Source: Phormidium tenue FACHB-1050 (GTDB lineage: Bacteria > Cyanobacteriota > Cyanobacteriia > Pseudanabaenales > Pseudanabaenaceae). Taken from it: 52,162 nt of DNA. Shown piece after piece: positions 43,255-51,926 of the stretch. The position numbers were made by a program, and so were the translations under genes. Position 1 is the first letter of the stretch. Each line of letters begins with the position of its first letter. The stretch spans positions 1 through 52,162 of the forward strand of contig NZ_JACJQY010000040.1 of NCBI RefSeq assembly GCF_014696925.1, read 5' to 3'. Below the pieces are notes generated by a model. That model was not told the DNA's origin and did not search any database. It was given only the letters and a program-made list of their open reading frames with translations.

Positions 43255-44776
43255 AAGTTGATTGTACTAAAGCAACTTGAGTTTTTTTAGTGTGATTTGG
43301 CGCGATCGCCTTTGCCGAATTCTCGATTATTTGGGTAGCAAAATTGGGAATTAATCCAAAGAAAACGATGATTAGGGCTAGGGCGATCGCAGGGAATTTT
43401 TCTTGCCACTTGGCAAAGGGAAAACTACTGATTGGTGGTTTATTCACAGTTTTCTCAACCGCAAGACGACCGAAAAATACGCGGTCAATCATGATGAGGA
43501 AATAAACAGCCGTTAAACCAGTACCAATCATACAGAGAAGCGTCTGCACAGGGAAAACTGCAAAGCTACTACGGAAAATCACAAACTCGGCAATAAATCC
43601 CACCATCCCTGGTGTACCTGCGCTTGCCATTGCTGCCAAGATCATCAGTGAACCTGTGATCGGTAAGCCTCGTTCAGGATTGAGTAATCCATTAAGAGAA
43701 TTGATATTGCGGGTTCCTGTTTTCTTGTAAACAATACCTACCAAAATAAATAACAGTGCCGAAATCAAACCGTGACTGACCATTTGGAAGGTTGCACCCA
43801 CTAGAGAAAGGGGCGTAGCCGCAGCTAGAGCGAGGAGGATATAGCCCATATGACCAACGGAGCTATAGGCTACCATTTTTTTCATGTCAGTTTGAGTGAT
43901 GGCGGTAAGACATCCATAGATCACACTGACTACAGCCCAACCTGCGAGAAAAGGGGCGATCTCTTGCCATGCTTCTGGTAACAAACCTAGTCCAAAGCGC
44001 AATATGCCATAGGTTCCCAGTTTAAGAAGTACTCCTGCAAGTAAGGTGGAAACTGGGGTTGAGGCTTCAACGTGAGCATCGGGTAGCCATGTATGTAATG
44101 GCACAATCGGAATTTTGATACCGAATCCGAGGAGTAGCAGAATTAGTAAAATTCCTTTAGTGGTTTTTGATACTCCTTCGAGATTTAAGTCCTGATAGTT
44201 GAAGGTAAAGGCAATTCCATCAGCACTACCGAAGACTGCCATACCAAAGAAAGCTGCTAAGATTAGAACGCCTGAGATGGCGGTATAAATCAAAAATTTA
44301 GTAGCTGCGTAGCCCCGTCTTTCACCGCCCCAAATGGCGATTAAGAGATAGAGTGGAATTAGTTCGACCTCAAAAAAGAGGAAGAAGAGGAGGAGATTTT
44401 GAGCAAGAAAAGCTCCATTTACGCCACCGCCGAGTATTAGTATTAATGGAAAATACAGTCGAGGGCGTTGAATATCATTGCTGATGTAGATGGCGATCAT
44501 CAGTAGCAATCCATTCAGTAAAACCAGTGGAAAAGATAGACCATCTACACCAAGCCGATAGGTAAGCCCAATGGGATCTAACCAAGCTAAGGATTCACTT
44601 AATTGGATTGTGGCAAGACTAATATCAAATTTAGTCAGTAAAAAGATCGACCAGCCAAATGTAGCGATCGCAATTCCTAATGATATTCGTCGTAAATTTT
44701 GAGAGTCGAGGACTGCTCCTAGTAAAACGATCAGCAGCGCACCTGCGATCGGAAGCCACACTAATGTACTAAGCAT
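43253..44776 (-). CDS. ndhD: NAD(P)H-quinone oxidoreductase subunit 4 (NdhD, CO2-uptake type)
   Basis: A 507-residue antiporter-like membrane subunit with about 14 hydrophobic helices. Signature regions: FFLFFEVELIPLYLLIAIWGGERRGYAA, IKIPIVPLHTWLPDAHVEASTPVS, QTDMKKMVAYSSVGHMGYI (the proton-channel Glu and Lys are present). It is transcribed after ndhF. The pair F-D is the arrangement of the NDH-1MS (CO2-hydrating) complexes; no cup gene follows, so it may be the ndhF4/ndhD4 type, with cupB elsewhere. Confidence 0.93.
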   Translation of the reverse strand: MLSTLVWLPIAGALLIVLLGAVLDSQNLRRISLGIAIATFGWSIFLLTKFDISLATIQLSESLAWLDPIGLTYRLGVDGLSFPLVLLNGLLLMIAIYISNDIQRPRLYFPLILILGGGVNGAFLAQNLLLFFLFFEVELIPLYLLIAIWGGERRGYAATKFLIYTAISGVLILAAFFGMAVFGSADGIAFTFNYQDLNLEGVSKTTKGILLILLLLGFGIKIPIVPLHTWLPDAHVEASTPVSTLLAGVLLKLGTYGILRFGLGLLPEAWQEIAPFLAGWAVVSVIYGCLTAITQTDMKKMVAYSSVGHMGYILLALAAATPLSLVGATFQMVSHGLISALLFILVGIVYKKTGTRNINSLNGLLNPERGLPITGSLMILAAMASAGTPGMVGFIAEFVIFRSSFAVFPVQTLLCMIGTGLTAVYFLIMIDRVFFGRLAVEKTVNKPPISSFPFAKWQEKFPAIALALIIVFFGLIPNFATQIIENSAKAIAPNHTKKTQVALVQST

Positions 44777-44804
44777 GTTTGATTAAAAAATAATAATTAA
44801 AAAA

Positions 44805-44841
44805 ATTAAAAGTTCAGTATTTCTGACCCTGAACTTTTAAT
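44805..44841. terminator. Hairpin between ndhF and ndhD
   Basis: A 13-bp perfect stem (44805-44817 and 44829-44841) overlapping the ndhF stop (44837-44839). May partly terminate or stabilise the ndhF transcript ahead of ndhD. Confidence 0.6.
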
Positions 44842-46711
44842 GAAGACCATAAAAAGCAGCAAAGGCGATCAGAATAAGTCCAATCATGATCGTCAGTACA
44901 TACTGCTGTAAGCGACCTGTCACCGTATATTTCAGACTCTCGCCACTAAATATCGAAGCAAATCCCAAAAAATTGACAGAACCATCAACTAAGTAGCGAT
45001 CTATCCAAGCTAAAATCTTAGATCCACCACCCACAATTAAGACCACCGTATATTTATAGATAGTCTGCACATAGAGATCGTATGCAAGTAAATCCTGTAC
45101 CGCTTTCCATGAACTGCGAATAAATTTGGGAGGCATAGATACTGAAGTGGTAGTGGCAAAATAGGGTTTGATATAGATGTATGCACCTACCCCAAAACCA
45201 AATAAGCCTGAAGCAGATAACACTAACGCACCCCAAATATCGACTGTATCTAAGTCAATATCCACAAAATCCCATGATGGAAGCAAGATGGGAACAAGTA
45301 AAGTAATGATTGTCAGTGAGACTAATGGAATTGCAACTTGCCAAGCGACTTCAGGAACACGACGGGTTTTAGGTTGAACGGGACCGAGGAATACCAGCCC
45401 AAATAGTCGCATCAGTCCAAAGGCGGTAATGCTATTCACTAATAAGGCGATCGCAATTAGCCAAGGGTCACTATTCCAAAAAGTTTCTTCCCAGCGTAAG
45501 AGTGTCCAAAATCCTCCAAAGGGAACCAGTGCTACTAATCCCAAGGAGCCGACAATGAAGGCGACTAGGGTGGCGGGCATTCGCGTTTTAATGCCTCCCA
45601 TTTCCGTGAGATCTTGAGTCATGGTAGACATCATCACCGCACCTGAACTTAGGAATAGCAGAGCTTTGCTGATGCCATGACTAAAGAGTAGACCCAAAGC
45701 TAGATCAGGTTGTTGCATCCCTACAGCGATGAAAACTAGACCGAGGTAAGCACTGGTGGAGTGGGATAGAGCGCGTTTCATATCGATTTGGGCGATCGCT
45801 ACTAACGATGCACCGATCGCGGTAATTGCGCCAATGATCACCGAGACTTCCGCAGCAACAGGAAACAAAGACAATACAGGTTGAAACTTGATCAGCACAT
45901 AGGCTCCAGCGCCCACAACTACCGAATTTCGCAAAATCGACGCTGGGTTTGGTCCTTCCATCGCCTCATCAAGCCAGAGGTGCAGTGGGAACTGAGCGCA
46001 TTTACCTAATGGACCCGCAATTAGAGCTAGCCCCAATAAAGTGCCAAATTGTTGATGTTCGGCAAAATAGGCGATCGTTTGTGGTGCGGCAGCCCATGAG
46101 TTTAGATCAGAAAAATTTAGACTGTCCGTAAGATTGGCGAGTGTAACTACAGCCATTAACAAAAACAAGTCACCGACCCGCTTTGTCCAAAAAGCATCTC
46201 TCGCTGCGGTGACTACTAGGGGCTGTGCATACCAAAATCCCACTAATAAATAGGTGGAGAGGGTCAGCATTTCTAGTAAGGCATAGCTAAAAAATAAGGA
46301 GTCACTAAAGGCTATCCCTGTAATCGCCGCCTCAAAGAAGCCAATTAAGGCACAAAATCGGGCGATCGCCCAGTCAGTTTCTAGCGATCCTAACCCATAG
46401 ACCTGTGAGATTAAGCTCATGGTGGCGATCATCACTGATGCACCAGCACTAATCGTGGAAAGCTCAAAGGAGCAGGCTATATTTAAATCAAACGTTTGAA
46501 ACCATATAAACTCAAATTGTTGAGGAGGTTGCCCCCAAACTGATGTTAATAACCAACAACTATGCACCAAGGCAAGTGCTGTCATTAAAATATTTAGGTA
46601 AGCCGCAGGACGGGGACCAGTACGACGTACGATCCTTAATGACCAAGGAAGGGTAAGCCCTGCGCCCAGCAAACCATAGCAAGGAAGTAACCAAGCTGTT
46701 TCTAGGATCAT
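44837..46711 (-). CDS. ndhF: NAD(P)H-quinone oxidoreductase subunit 5 (NdhF, CO2-uptake type)
   Basis: A 624-residue membrane subunit. Characteristic NdhF3/NdhF4 sequence: LLEMLTLSTYLLVGFWYAQP, AARDAFWTKRVGDLFLLMAV, FPLHLWLDEAMEGPNPASIL, IAQIDMKRALSHSTSAYLGL, FSHGISKALLFLSSGAV. These paralogues build the NDH-1MS or MS' thylakoid complexes that convert CO2 to bicarbonate using reduced ferredoxin. It is shorter than the respiratory NdhF1 (about 680 residues), as expected for this group. ndhD follows 60 bases downstream. Confidence 0.93.
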   Translation of the reverse strand: MILETAWLLPCYGLLGAGLTLPWSLRIVRRTGPRPAAYLNILMTALALVHSCWLLTSVWGQPPQQFEFIWFQTFDLNIACSFELSTISAGASVMIATMSLISQVYGLGSLETDWAIARFCALIGFFEAAITGIAFSDSLFFSYALLEMLTLSTYLLVGFWYAQPLVVTAARDAFWTKRVGDLFLLMAVVTLANLTDSLNFSDLNSWAAAPQTIAYFAEHQQFGTLLGLALIAGPLGKCAQFPLHLWLDEAMEGPNPASILRNSVVVGAGAYVLIKFQPVLSLFPVAAEVSVIIGAITAIGASLVAIAQIDMKRALSHSTSAYLGLVFIAVGMQQPDLALGLLFSHGISKALLFLSSGAVMMSTMTQDLTEMGGIKTRMPATLVAFIVGSLGLVALVPFGGFWTLLRWEETFWNSDPWLIAIALLVNSITAFGLMRLFGLVFLGPVQPKTRRVPEVAWQVAIPLVSLTIITLLVPILLPSWDFVDIDLDTVDIWGALVLSASGLFGFGVGAYIYIKPYFATTTSVSMPPKFIRSSWKAVQDLLAYDLYVQTIYKYTVVLIVGGGSKILAWIDRYLVDGSVNFLGFASIFSGESLKYTVTGRLQQYVLTIMIGLILIAFAAFYGLH

Positions 46712-46960
46712 TGATTCTACTATAGAGTTTTTACTATGTTTATATTAAGATCTATCGATTGTTCCATAAGTCTACATCAAAATGTTTCGTGTCTCAGTCT
46801 TCAAACTAAAGAATAATTCTATCTTTTGAGAGATTGCAAATCTTACCTAGAGAGGGTTTTATCCAAGACTCTATATTCATAGAAAAGAAGCATTACTAGT
46901 TCAGACCAAATGCCTCTGGGATGGCAGTGCTTTGCGATGCCATCCTAGGGGGGAGAGATG
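46712..46960. repeat. Spacer upstream of ndhF with a nested hairpin
   Basis: Holds the presumed ndhF promoter (not resolved). At 46906-46973 lies a nested inverted repeat, CCAAATGC/GCATTTGG outside and GGATGGCA/TGCCATCC inside. It reaches into the 3' end of the PatD-like gene, whose transcript it may terminate. Confidence 0.5.
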
Positions 46961-47305
46961 CTAATGCATTTGGCAATAGCGGGCTAATAAAGTAAAGCGA
47001 TCGCAGGCTTGTTGATGTCGCTTTTGCCATGTGGCTTGACTACGGGAAGTTTGCAACATGCTCAAATCCACGTTGAGCATTTTTAATTGTTTATCAATTT
47101 CTACTTGCAAAGATAAATTTTGGGGCGTTATCTCTAAATTGGTGTTGATAATTTTTGACTGAAAAAACTTTTGAATTTCATCAAGCGATCGCCGCCATTC
47201 TTTGACGATTTCAGAGGCGGGGTCTGACTGTGGAGCGATCGATATTTGCAATCTTTCTAACTGCTCTTGCAAATCATCAATCAAAGCTCCATAGTCCTGT
47301 GCCAC
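46961..47305 (-). CDS. PatD-like protein (heterocyst frequency control family)
   Basis: A 114-residue helical protein. The C-terminal half, EIDKQLKMLNVDLSMLQTSRSQATWQKRHQQACDR ending LLARYCQMH, matches my memory of the PatD family (EISKQLRLLxxDVMFLQ... LIRYCDA), which in Anabaena interacts with FtsZ and limits heterocyst frequency. N-terminal half (LIDDLQEQLERLQISIA) is coiled. PatD relatives occur in cyanobacteria without heterocysts, so a cell-division role is plausible. Assignment is from pattern memory. Confidence 0.65.
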   Translation of the reverse strand: MAQDYGALIDDLQEQLERLQISIAPQSDPASEIVKEWRRSLDEIQKFFQSKIINTNLEITPQNLSLQVEIDKQLKMLNVDLSMLQTSRSQATWQKRHQQACDRFTLLARYCQMH

Positions 47306-47333
47306 TTAATTAATAGACCTTGTTTTTACAAAA

Positions 47334-47432
47334 ATTAGGACTTACGCAAAAATGTTCTAAAAGTCTTATCTTAACGTAAGGGCAATTCATGAGTTGCCCC
47401 TACTTTTCGTTCTTTTGTGTAAATCTTAAAAA
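47334..47432. mobile_element. MITE-like element with GGACTTACGCA-type ends
   Basis: Imperfect terminal inverted repeats: AGGACTTACGCAAAA on the left and, reversed, AAGATTTACACAAAAG on the right. Inside is GGGCAATTCATGAGTTGCCCC, an inner hairpin. The ends resemble those of cyanobacterial IS elements I know, and AAGTCTTATCTTAA recurs near 35535. No transposase is encoded, so it would be non-autonomous. Confidence 0.55.
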
Positions 47433-47461
47433 ATTTTACTTCTAACCTTAGCCTGACTATC

Positions 47462-47725
47462 TCAAGCTTTCTGAATCAGCTTTTCTTGAGTCAATACCCA
47501 AATCCCATGTCCGAGGATTAGTATTCCCCAGATCACAGCGACCCAAATTGACCAGATCCAGACCTTCTCAGTAATTGACTGGATAAACCACATACAGGTC
47601 ATGCAAGCCGAATAGATAGCAAGGTGTAGATAAAAGTTAACTCTGCGTTCGAGGTTTTGGTATTCAGGATCGTTGGGATCTGGTGGTTTTGATAACTTGG
47701 GCATAGAAAATCGAAAATTTGGCAA
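47462..47725 (-). CDS. 2TM-domain protein
   Basis: An 87-residue protein with a proline-rich head (MPKLSKPPDPNDPEY), the motif YQNLERRVNFYLHLAIYS, and two membrane helices (about 32-50 and 54-76). It fits the 2TM domain family (PF13239 type), found alone or fused to kinases. Function unknown. ATG at 47725. Confidence 0.75.
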   Translation of the reverse strand: MPNFRFSMPKLSKPPDPNDPEYQNLERRVNFYLHLAIYSACMTCMWFIQSITEKVWIWSIWVAVIWGILILGHGIWVLTQEKLIQKA

Positions 47726-47757
47726 AATTAACTAAAACTTATGCTAACGCAAAAGCA

Positions 47758-47802
47758 TCCAAAAATTAGTGTCAGCACGAAGTGCTGACACTAATTTTTG
47801 GA
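47758..47802. terminator. Terminator of argH
   Basis: A 21-bp perfect stem (47758-47778 and 47782-47802), GAA loop, core GTCAGCAC, at the 3' end of argH on the minus strand. Confidence 0.85.
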
Positions 47803-47803
47803 T

Positions 47804-49195
47804 TTAAGCAATAAGTTTTTTGGCAGCTTCTACTTGGATTCTGACTTGCTCGAAGCCAGTACCACCGTAACTATTACGCACCTTAACGACTTGGGCAGGG
47901 GCGATCGCCTCAACAATATCCGCCTCAAACTGAGGATGAAAAGTCTGCCAACGTTCCACTGACAAATCCTTGAGTAAAATCCCTTCACTAGTACAGGTTT
48001 TCACAAGTTTGCCAACCAGTTGATATGCCTCACGGAAAGGAACCCCTTTAGATGCTAGATAATCGGCAACATCAGTCGCATTAGAGAAGTCCTCAGCAAC
48101 TGCTTCTGCAAGACGTTGGGTCTGAAATTCAATCCCTTCATCAATCAAAATTGTCATTGCTTCCAAACAAGCGCGAACCGTGACCACTGCATCAAAGATA
48201 CCTTCCTTATCCTCTTGCATATCCTTGTTATAAGCCAGAGGCAAGCCCTTGATAATAGTCAGTAAACCTTGCAAATGTCCAAATACACGCCCTGTTTTGC
48301 CACGTACCAATTCGGGAACGTCAGGATTTTTCTTTTGGGGCATGATGCTAGAGCCTGTACTGACGCGATCGCTTAGTTTCACAAAACTAAACTCCTGTGA
48401 TGACCACAGAATTACCTCTTCAGAAAGGCGGCTGAGATGCACCATGATCAAACTTGCCGCGCAGAGAAATTCTACGGCAAAGTCGCGATCGGATACACCA
48501 TCAAGGCTATTGCGTCCTACGGAGCCGAAATCTAAAAGTTCGGCGGTGTAATGGCGATCGATGGGGTGCGGTGTACCCGCTAATGCGCCCGAACCAAGGG
48601 GGCAAACATTGACTCTTTGATAGATTTCATCAAGTCTTGTCCAATCGCGTTGCGCCATCTCAAAGTAAGCAAGCAGATGATGGGCGAGGCTAATCGGCTG
48701 AGCGCGTTGCAGATGGGTATATCCTGGGATAAAAGTCTCGACATACTGCTCAGCTTTATTCACTAAAGTTTGCTGCCAAGTCCTGATATCAGTTTGAATT
48801 TTGCGAATCTGGTCACGCAAATATAAACGCACATCGGTAGCAACTTGATCATTACGCGATCGCGCAGTATGCACTTTTTTGCCAACATCACCGATCAACT
48901 CAGTCAGGCGACGCTCTACCGCAAAATGCACATCTTCGGCATCAACCCCAGGGTTAAAATTTCCAGACCGATATTCTTGGCGGATTTGCTCTAAACCATT
49001 AACAAGCATTTCCCCTTCTTCGGCACTAATGATCCCCACTTTCGCCAACATTCGCGAGTGCGCTTGCGATCCTGTGATGTCATATTCAATTAAATTAATG
49101 TCAAAACTGATGCTGGCATTAAATCGCGCGATCGCAGGATGCAGCGCTGTCTCGAAACGCTGACTCCAAGGTTGGGGGGCTGTTGGCTGGCTCAT
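47804..49195 (-). CDS. argH: Argininosuccinate lyase ArgH
   Basis: A 463-residue enzyme of the fumarase/aspartase superfamily. Signature [20 protein letters not shown] with catalytic Ser; also [15 protein letters not shown] and [12 protein letters not shown]-like [15 protein letters not shown] with the catalytic His. It splits argininosuccinate into arginine and fumarate, the last step of arginine synthesis. Full length, monocistronic, with its own terminator. Confidence 0.97.
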   Translation of the reverse strand: MSQPTAPQPWSQRFETALHPAIARFNASISFDINLIEYDITGSQAHSRMLAKVGIISAEEGEMLVNGLEQIRQEYRSGNFNPGVDAEDVHFAVERRLTELIGDVGKKVHTARSRNDQVATDVRLYLRDQIRKIQTDIRTWQQTLVNKAEQYVETFIPGYTHLQRAQPISLAHHLLAYFEMAQRDWTRLDEIYQRVNVCPLGSGALAGTPHPIDRHYTAELLDFGSVGRNSLDGVSDRDFAVEFLCAASLIMVHLSRLSEEVILWSSQEFSFVKLSDRVSTGSSIMPQKKNPDVPELVRGKTGRVFGHLQGLLTIIKGLPLAYNKDMQEDKEGIFDAVVTVRACLEAMTILIDEGIEFQTQRLAEAVAEDFSNATDVADYLASKGVPFREAYQLVGKLVKTCTSEGILLKDLSVERWQTFHPQFEADIVEAIAPAQVVKVRNSYGGTGFEQVRIQVEAAKKLIA

Positions 49196-49276
49196 ACAAA
49201 AAAACTGTAGTACTTGAAGATTTAGTTTACTTTTTGAAAGGCGGTTTTGCGCTTTTTTGTTATGAACTCATCATTT

Positions 49277-49333
49277 GTAGAAACCAAAATAGATTTTCGA
49301 TGCAAAGCGCTGACAATCTATTTTGGTTTCTAC
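49277..49333. terminator. Hairpin after the second Uma2 gene
   Basis: A 19-bp perfect stem (49277-49295 and 49315-49333) with a 19-base loop containing GCAAAGCGC. The right arm overlaps the Uma2 stop region at 49330. Confidence 0.7.
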
Positions 49334-49995
49334 TGACCTAGCCTTTGTTTGAGCCATGCTCTAAACTCACGAATCAATTTGTTGTCATCAGTTGATTCTG
49401 ATAAAGCCAAGAAGCGATCTAAAACCTCGCCAGACATTATCGGAAAAGTAACACTATATTCCTGCTCAACATATTCACTATCTCGTAAATTATAGATTTT
49501 TATCCCTGTTCTGGTATATCTCCAAATTTCGGGTACGCCTAACTGTTTGTAAATATCCAATCTGCGGATGCTAGAACTATGAACGTCAACTTCAACTACG
49601 AGATCGGGGGCAGGATCTTTTTCAATATCTATCTGAAATCTGCGAACGAGATGAGCATTTTGAATGTAAAAACAGGAGTCTGGCTCTACACCAACTTCTA
49701 AATCTTTGCGATTAAAGGTTGTCGAGCCAAAGCTTTTGATATCTAGCTCTAGTTCTTCAGTCAATGTGACAATAATTCTCTCTAGGAGCCGATTAATAGC
49801 TTCATGAAATTCTAATGGCATTTTGATTTCTAAGGTTCCGAGATCGTAGGCTAGGCGAATAGAGCGATGATCGCCCATGTCAGCAAGCATGGCTTGATAG
49901 GTTTGCCAGCTAATATTTTTTAGTACAGCATTACTCGCATTACTAATGTTTGTTGTAGCAATTTCTGGCTTGAGAGGGAGGGGAGTAGTAGTCAT
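49330..49995 (-). CDS. Uma2-family endonuclease-fold protein (second copy)
   Basis: A 221-residue protein when started at ATG 49995 (MTTTPLPLKPEI); an upstream ATG at 50016 adds 7 residues. Uma2 core: VGVEPDSCFYI, DPAPDLVVEVDVHSSSIRRLDIYKQLGVPEIWRY. Different subfamily from the protein at 16785 (EVDVHSSS rather than EVADSN). Downstream of a family C repeat. Family role unresolved. Confidence 0.85.
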   Translation of the reverse strand: MTTTPLPLKPEIATTNISNASNAVLKNISWQTYQAMLADMGDHRSIRLAYDLGTLEIKMPLEFHEAINRLLERIIVTLTEELELDIKSFGSTTFNRKDLEVGVEPDSCFYIQNAHLVRRFQIDIEKDPAPDLVVEVDVHSSSIRRLDIYKQLGVPEIWRYTRTGIKIYNLRDSEYVEQEYSVTFPIMSGEVLDRFLALSESTDDNKLIREFRAWLKQRLGQ

Positions 49996-50027
49996 AAATT
50001 TGCGATCGCGCAACACAAATGATCATA

Positions 50028-50118
50028 CAGCGCTTTGCGCTCAGACCCAAACCAAGAAGAATTTTGAAAGTGTTGCGAAGCAACGCTTTCAAAACTCTTC
50101 TTGTGGTTCGTTTGATCG
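50028..50118. repeat. Dispersed hairpin repeat, family C, copy 4
   Basis: CAGCGCTTTGCGCTCAGACCC, then GAAGAATTTTGAAAGTGTTGC paired, with one wobble-type mismatch region, to GCAACGCTTTCAAAACTCTTC around a GAA loop, closed by TTCGTTTGATCGG. Best-preserved copy of the family. Confidence 0.65.
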
Positions 50119-50170
50119 GTAATTGATGTGATTTAACTTGTCATATTGTCCTAATCTTGGGTAATTCAGA

Positions 50171-50231
50171 TATAGCGATCGCTATCATGTAGGTGGGACT
50201 TTGCGCCATCTCCATGATAGCGATCGCTATA
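50171..50231. repeat. Inverted repeat built on two HIP1 sites
   Basis: TATAGCGATCGCTATCATG (50171-50189) is perfectly inverted at 50213-50231. Each arm is itself a palindrome around a HIP1 octamer. It ends 20 bases before the DUF3181 start, so a leader or operator role is possible. Confidence 0.6.
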
Positions 50232-50251
50232 AATCACTAACTACTAAACAA

Positions 50252-50542
50252 ATGAGTACCTCAGAACGTATCGAACAACTAGCTGCCATAATCGCCGAAG
50301 ATGTTTATATTGACATTGCCAAGTGGCACTTGTACTTAAATGACGCGCATTTGCATCGCCCACTTGCTGAAAAGTTCTATCCCATGTTGCTAAAGGGGAT
50401 TCAAGCAGCAGATGTTACTAAAGTATTAAATGAAACGATGATTGCGATCGGTGGTGGTAATCGTGAAATTCCTTTAAGTGACTTGATTCCTAAGTCTTGT
50501 CAAAATCGATTAGTAACGATTTTAGAAGAGTTTGAATATTAA
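50252..50542 (+). CDS. DUF3181 family protein
   Basis: A 96-residue protein from ATG 50252; a longer ORF from 50201 would run through the HIP1 inverted repeat. Sequence DVYIDIAKWHLYLNDAHLHRPLAEKFYPML is characteristic of DUF3181, a cyanobacterial/plastid-type family of unknown function. A 12-bp hairpin follows at 50553. Confidence 0.8.
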   Translation: MSTSERIEQLAAIIAEDVYIDIAKWHLYLNDAHLHRPLAEKFYPMLLKGIQAADVTKVLNETMIAIGGGNREIPLSDLIPKSCQNRLVTILEEFEY

Positions 50543-50552
50543 AACCCTAAGC

Positions 50553-50579
50553 CCTGTAGCGCACATCGTGCGCTACAGG
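50553..50579. terminator. Hairpin between DUF3181 and the sensor kinase
   Basis: A 12-bp perfect stem CCTGTAGCGCAC (50553-50564) with 50568-50579, ATC loop. It lies upstream of the kinase ATG at 50598, which argues against the longer kinase start at 50532. Confidence 0.75.
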
Positions 50580-50597
50580 TTAGCCATTAAATTACTC

Positions 50598-51926
50598 ATG
50601 ACCATTGTTACTCCTAATCCTGTCTTTCAGTCAATGCGCCGCCGTTTGGCGCTGTGGTATGCGATTGTCACAGCAATTTTATTAATTGTGTTTGCGACAG
50701 GCTTTTATCTATATGTGCAGACAACCTTAATCGATCGCATTGACGACACAATCGACCATGTTGCGGAAGTAATCGAGCGATCGCTGATTCGGTCTAACTT
50801 AATTGATTTAGAATCAGATTTTAGTCGCAGCTTTTCGGCAAATGCTCAAGCGATCGATGCTGATCATATTGATATTGACTGGTTTAGCCCCAGTGGAGAG
50901 ATTCTCTGGACGACTAATGCGAATACGGAGCCATTACAACAGCGAGAGAGAGGAATCTTACAACCACTTTATCGCACTGTCCATTTGTCAGAAGCAGAGC
51001 CATTGCGACAGATGATTGAGCCAATTGTGATTAATGACAAACTATTGGGATATTTGCGAATTAGTCATCCTTGGTTTGAAGTTACTAAACCTGTCAAGCA
51101 GTTGTTTCTCGATTTGGCGATCGGCACAACGCTGATGGTATTTGTGGTTTTACTATGCGGTTGGTGGTTAGCAGGGATCGCCATGGAACCTGTGCGCGAA
51201 TCCTACCAACGTTTAAAACAGTTCACCGCCGATGCTTCCCATGAGCTTCGCAATCCGATCGCTGTAATTCAAACGAATGTCCAAGTTGCTTTAGCAGATC
51301 CTCATCCTGATCTAGAATTTCAGCGATCGCAACTGGAAGCAATTGAGAGAATTACTAGACGGTTAGGTAGATTAATCGAAGATTTGCTATTTTTAGCAAG
51401 ACATGATGGTGGTATTACTAATCAAAGGCGTGAGCCTTGCAATTTATCGCAAATTTTGAGAGAAGTGGGCGAGGAGCAACAGGCGATCTCACAACAAAAA
51501 CAAATCAGTTTGGAGTTACCTAGCTTAGAACCAAAACTAATTGTGTCAGGTGATCGTGATCGCCTAGGGCGTTTGTTTACCAATCTCGTCAGTAATGCGA
51601 TCGCTTATACTCCCGCAGGTGGGAAAGTCCAAATTACCGCGCAGTTGATCACTTCTCAAAATCAAATTCAAATTCAAGTTCAAGATACTGGGATGGGGAT
51701 TCCTGAAGCAGAGCTATCTCAAATTTTTGAGCGTTTCTATCGTTACCAACCGCAAAAAAATAGTAAATCTAGTTCTAAATCTAGTAATCTCTATACCAGT
51801 GGTTCTGGGCTAGGATTAGCAATTGCCAAAGCGATCGCTGAAAGTCATCAGGGACAAATCAAGGTGGAGAGCAAGGTCGGACAGGGAACAATATTTACGG
51901 TAAGTTTTTTTAATTCTAATCTTTAG
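50598..51926 (+). CDS. Membrane sensor histidine kinase
   Basis: A 442-residue kinase from ATG 50598 (MTIVTPNPVFQSMRRRL). Two membrane helices (about 20-42 and 172-195) enclose a 130-residue periplasmic sensor. A short HAMP-like stretch follows, then HisKA with DASHELRNPIAVIQTN, and HATPase with NLVSNAIAYTP, DTGMGIPE and GSGLGLAIAKAIAESH. It has no receiver of its own, and no response regulator is upstream; one may lie beyond the window's right end. Signal unknown. Confidence 0.92.
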   Translation: MTIVTPNPVFQSMRRRLALWYAIVTAILLIVFATGFYLYVQTTLIDRIDDTIDHVAEVIERSLIRSNLIDLESDFSRSFSANAQAIDADHIDIDWFSPSGEILWTTNANTEPLQQRERGILQPLYRTVHLSEAEPLRQMIEPIVINDKLLGYLRISHPWFEVTKPVKQLFLDLAIGTTLMVFVVLLCGWWLAGIAMEPVRESYQRLKQFTADASHELRNPIAVIQTNVQVALADPHPDLEFQRSQLEAIERITRRLGRLIEDLLFLARHDGGITNQRREPCNLSQILREVGEEQQAISQQKQISLELPSLEPKLIVSGDRDRLGRLFTNLVSNAIAYTPAGGKVQITAQLITSQNQIQIQVQDTGMGIPEAELSQIFERFYRYQPQKNSKSSSKSSNLYTSGSGLGLAIAKAIAESHQGQIKVESKVGQGTIFTVSFFNSNL

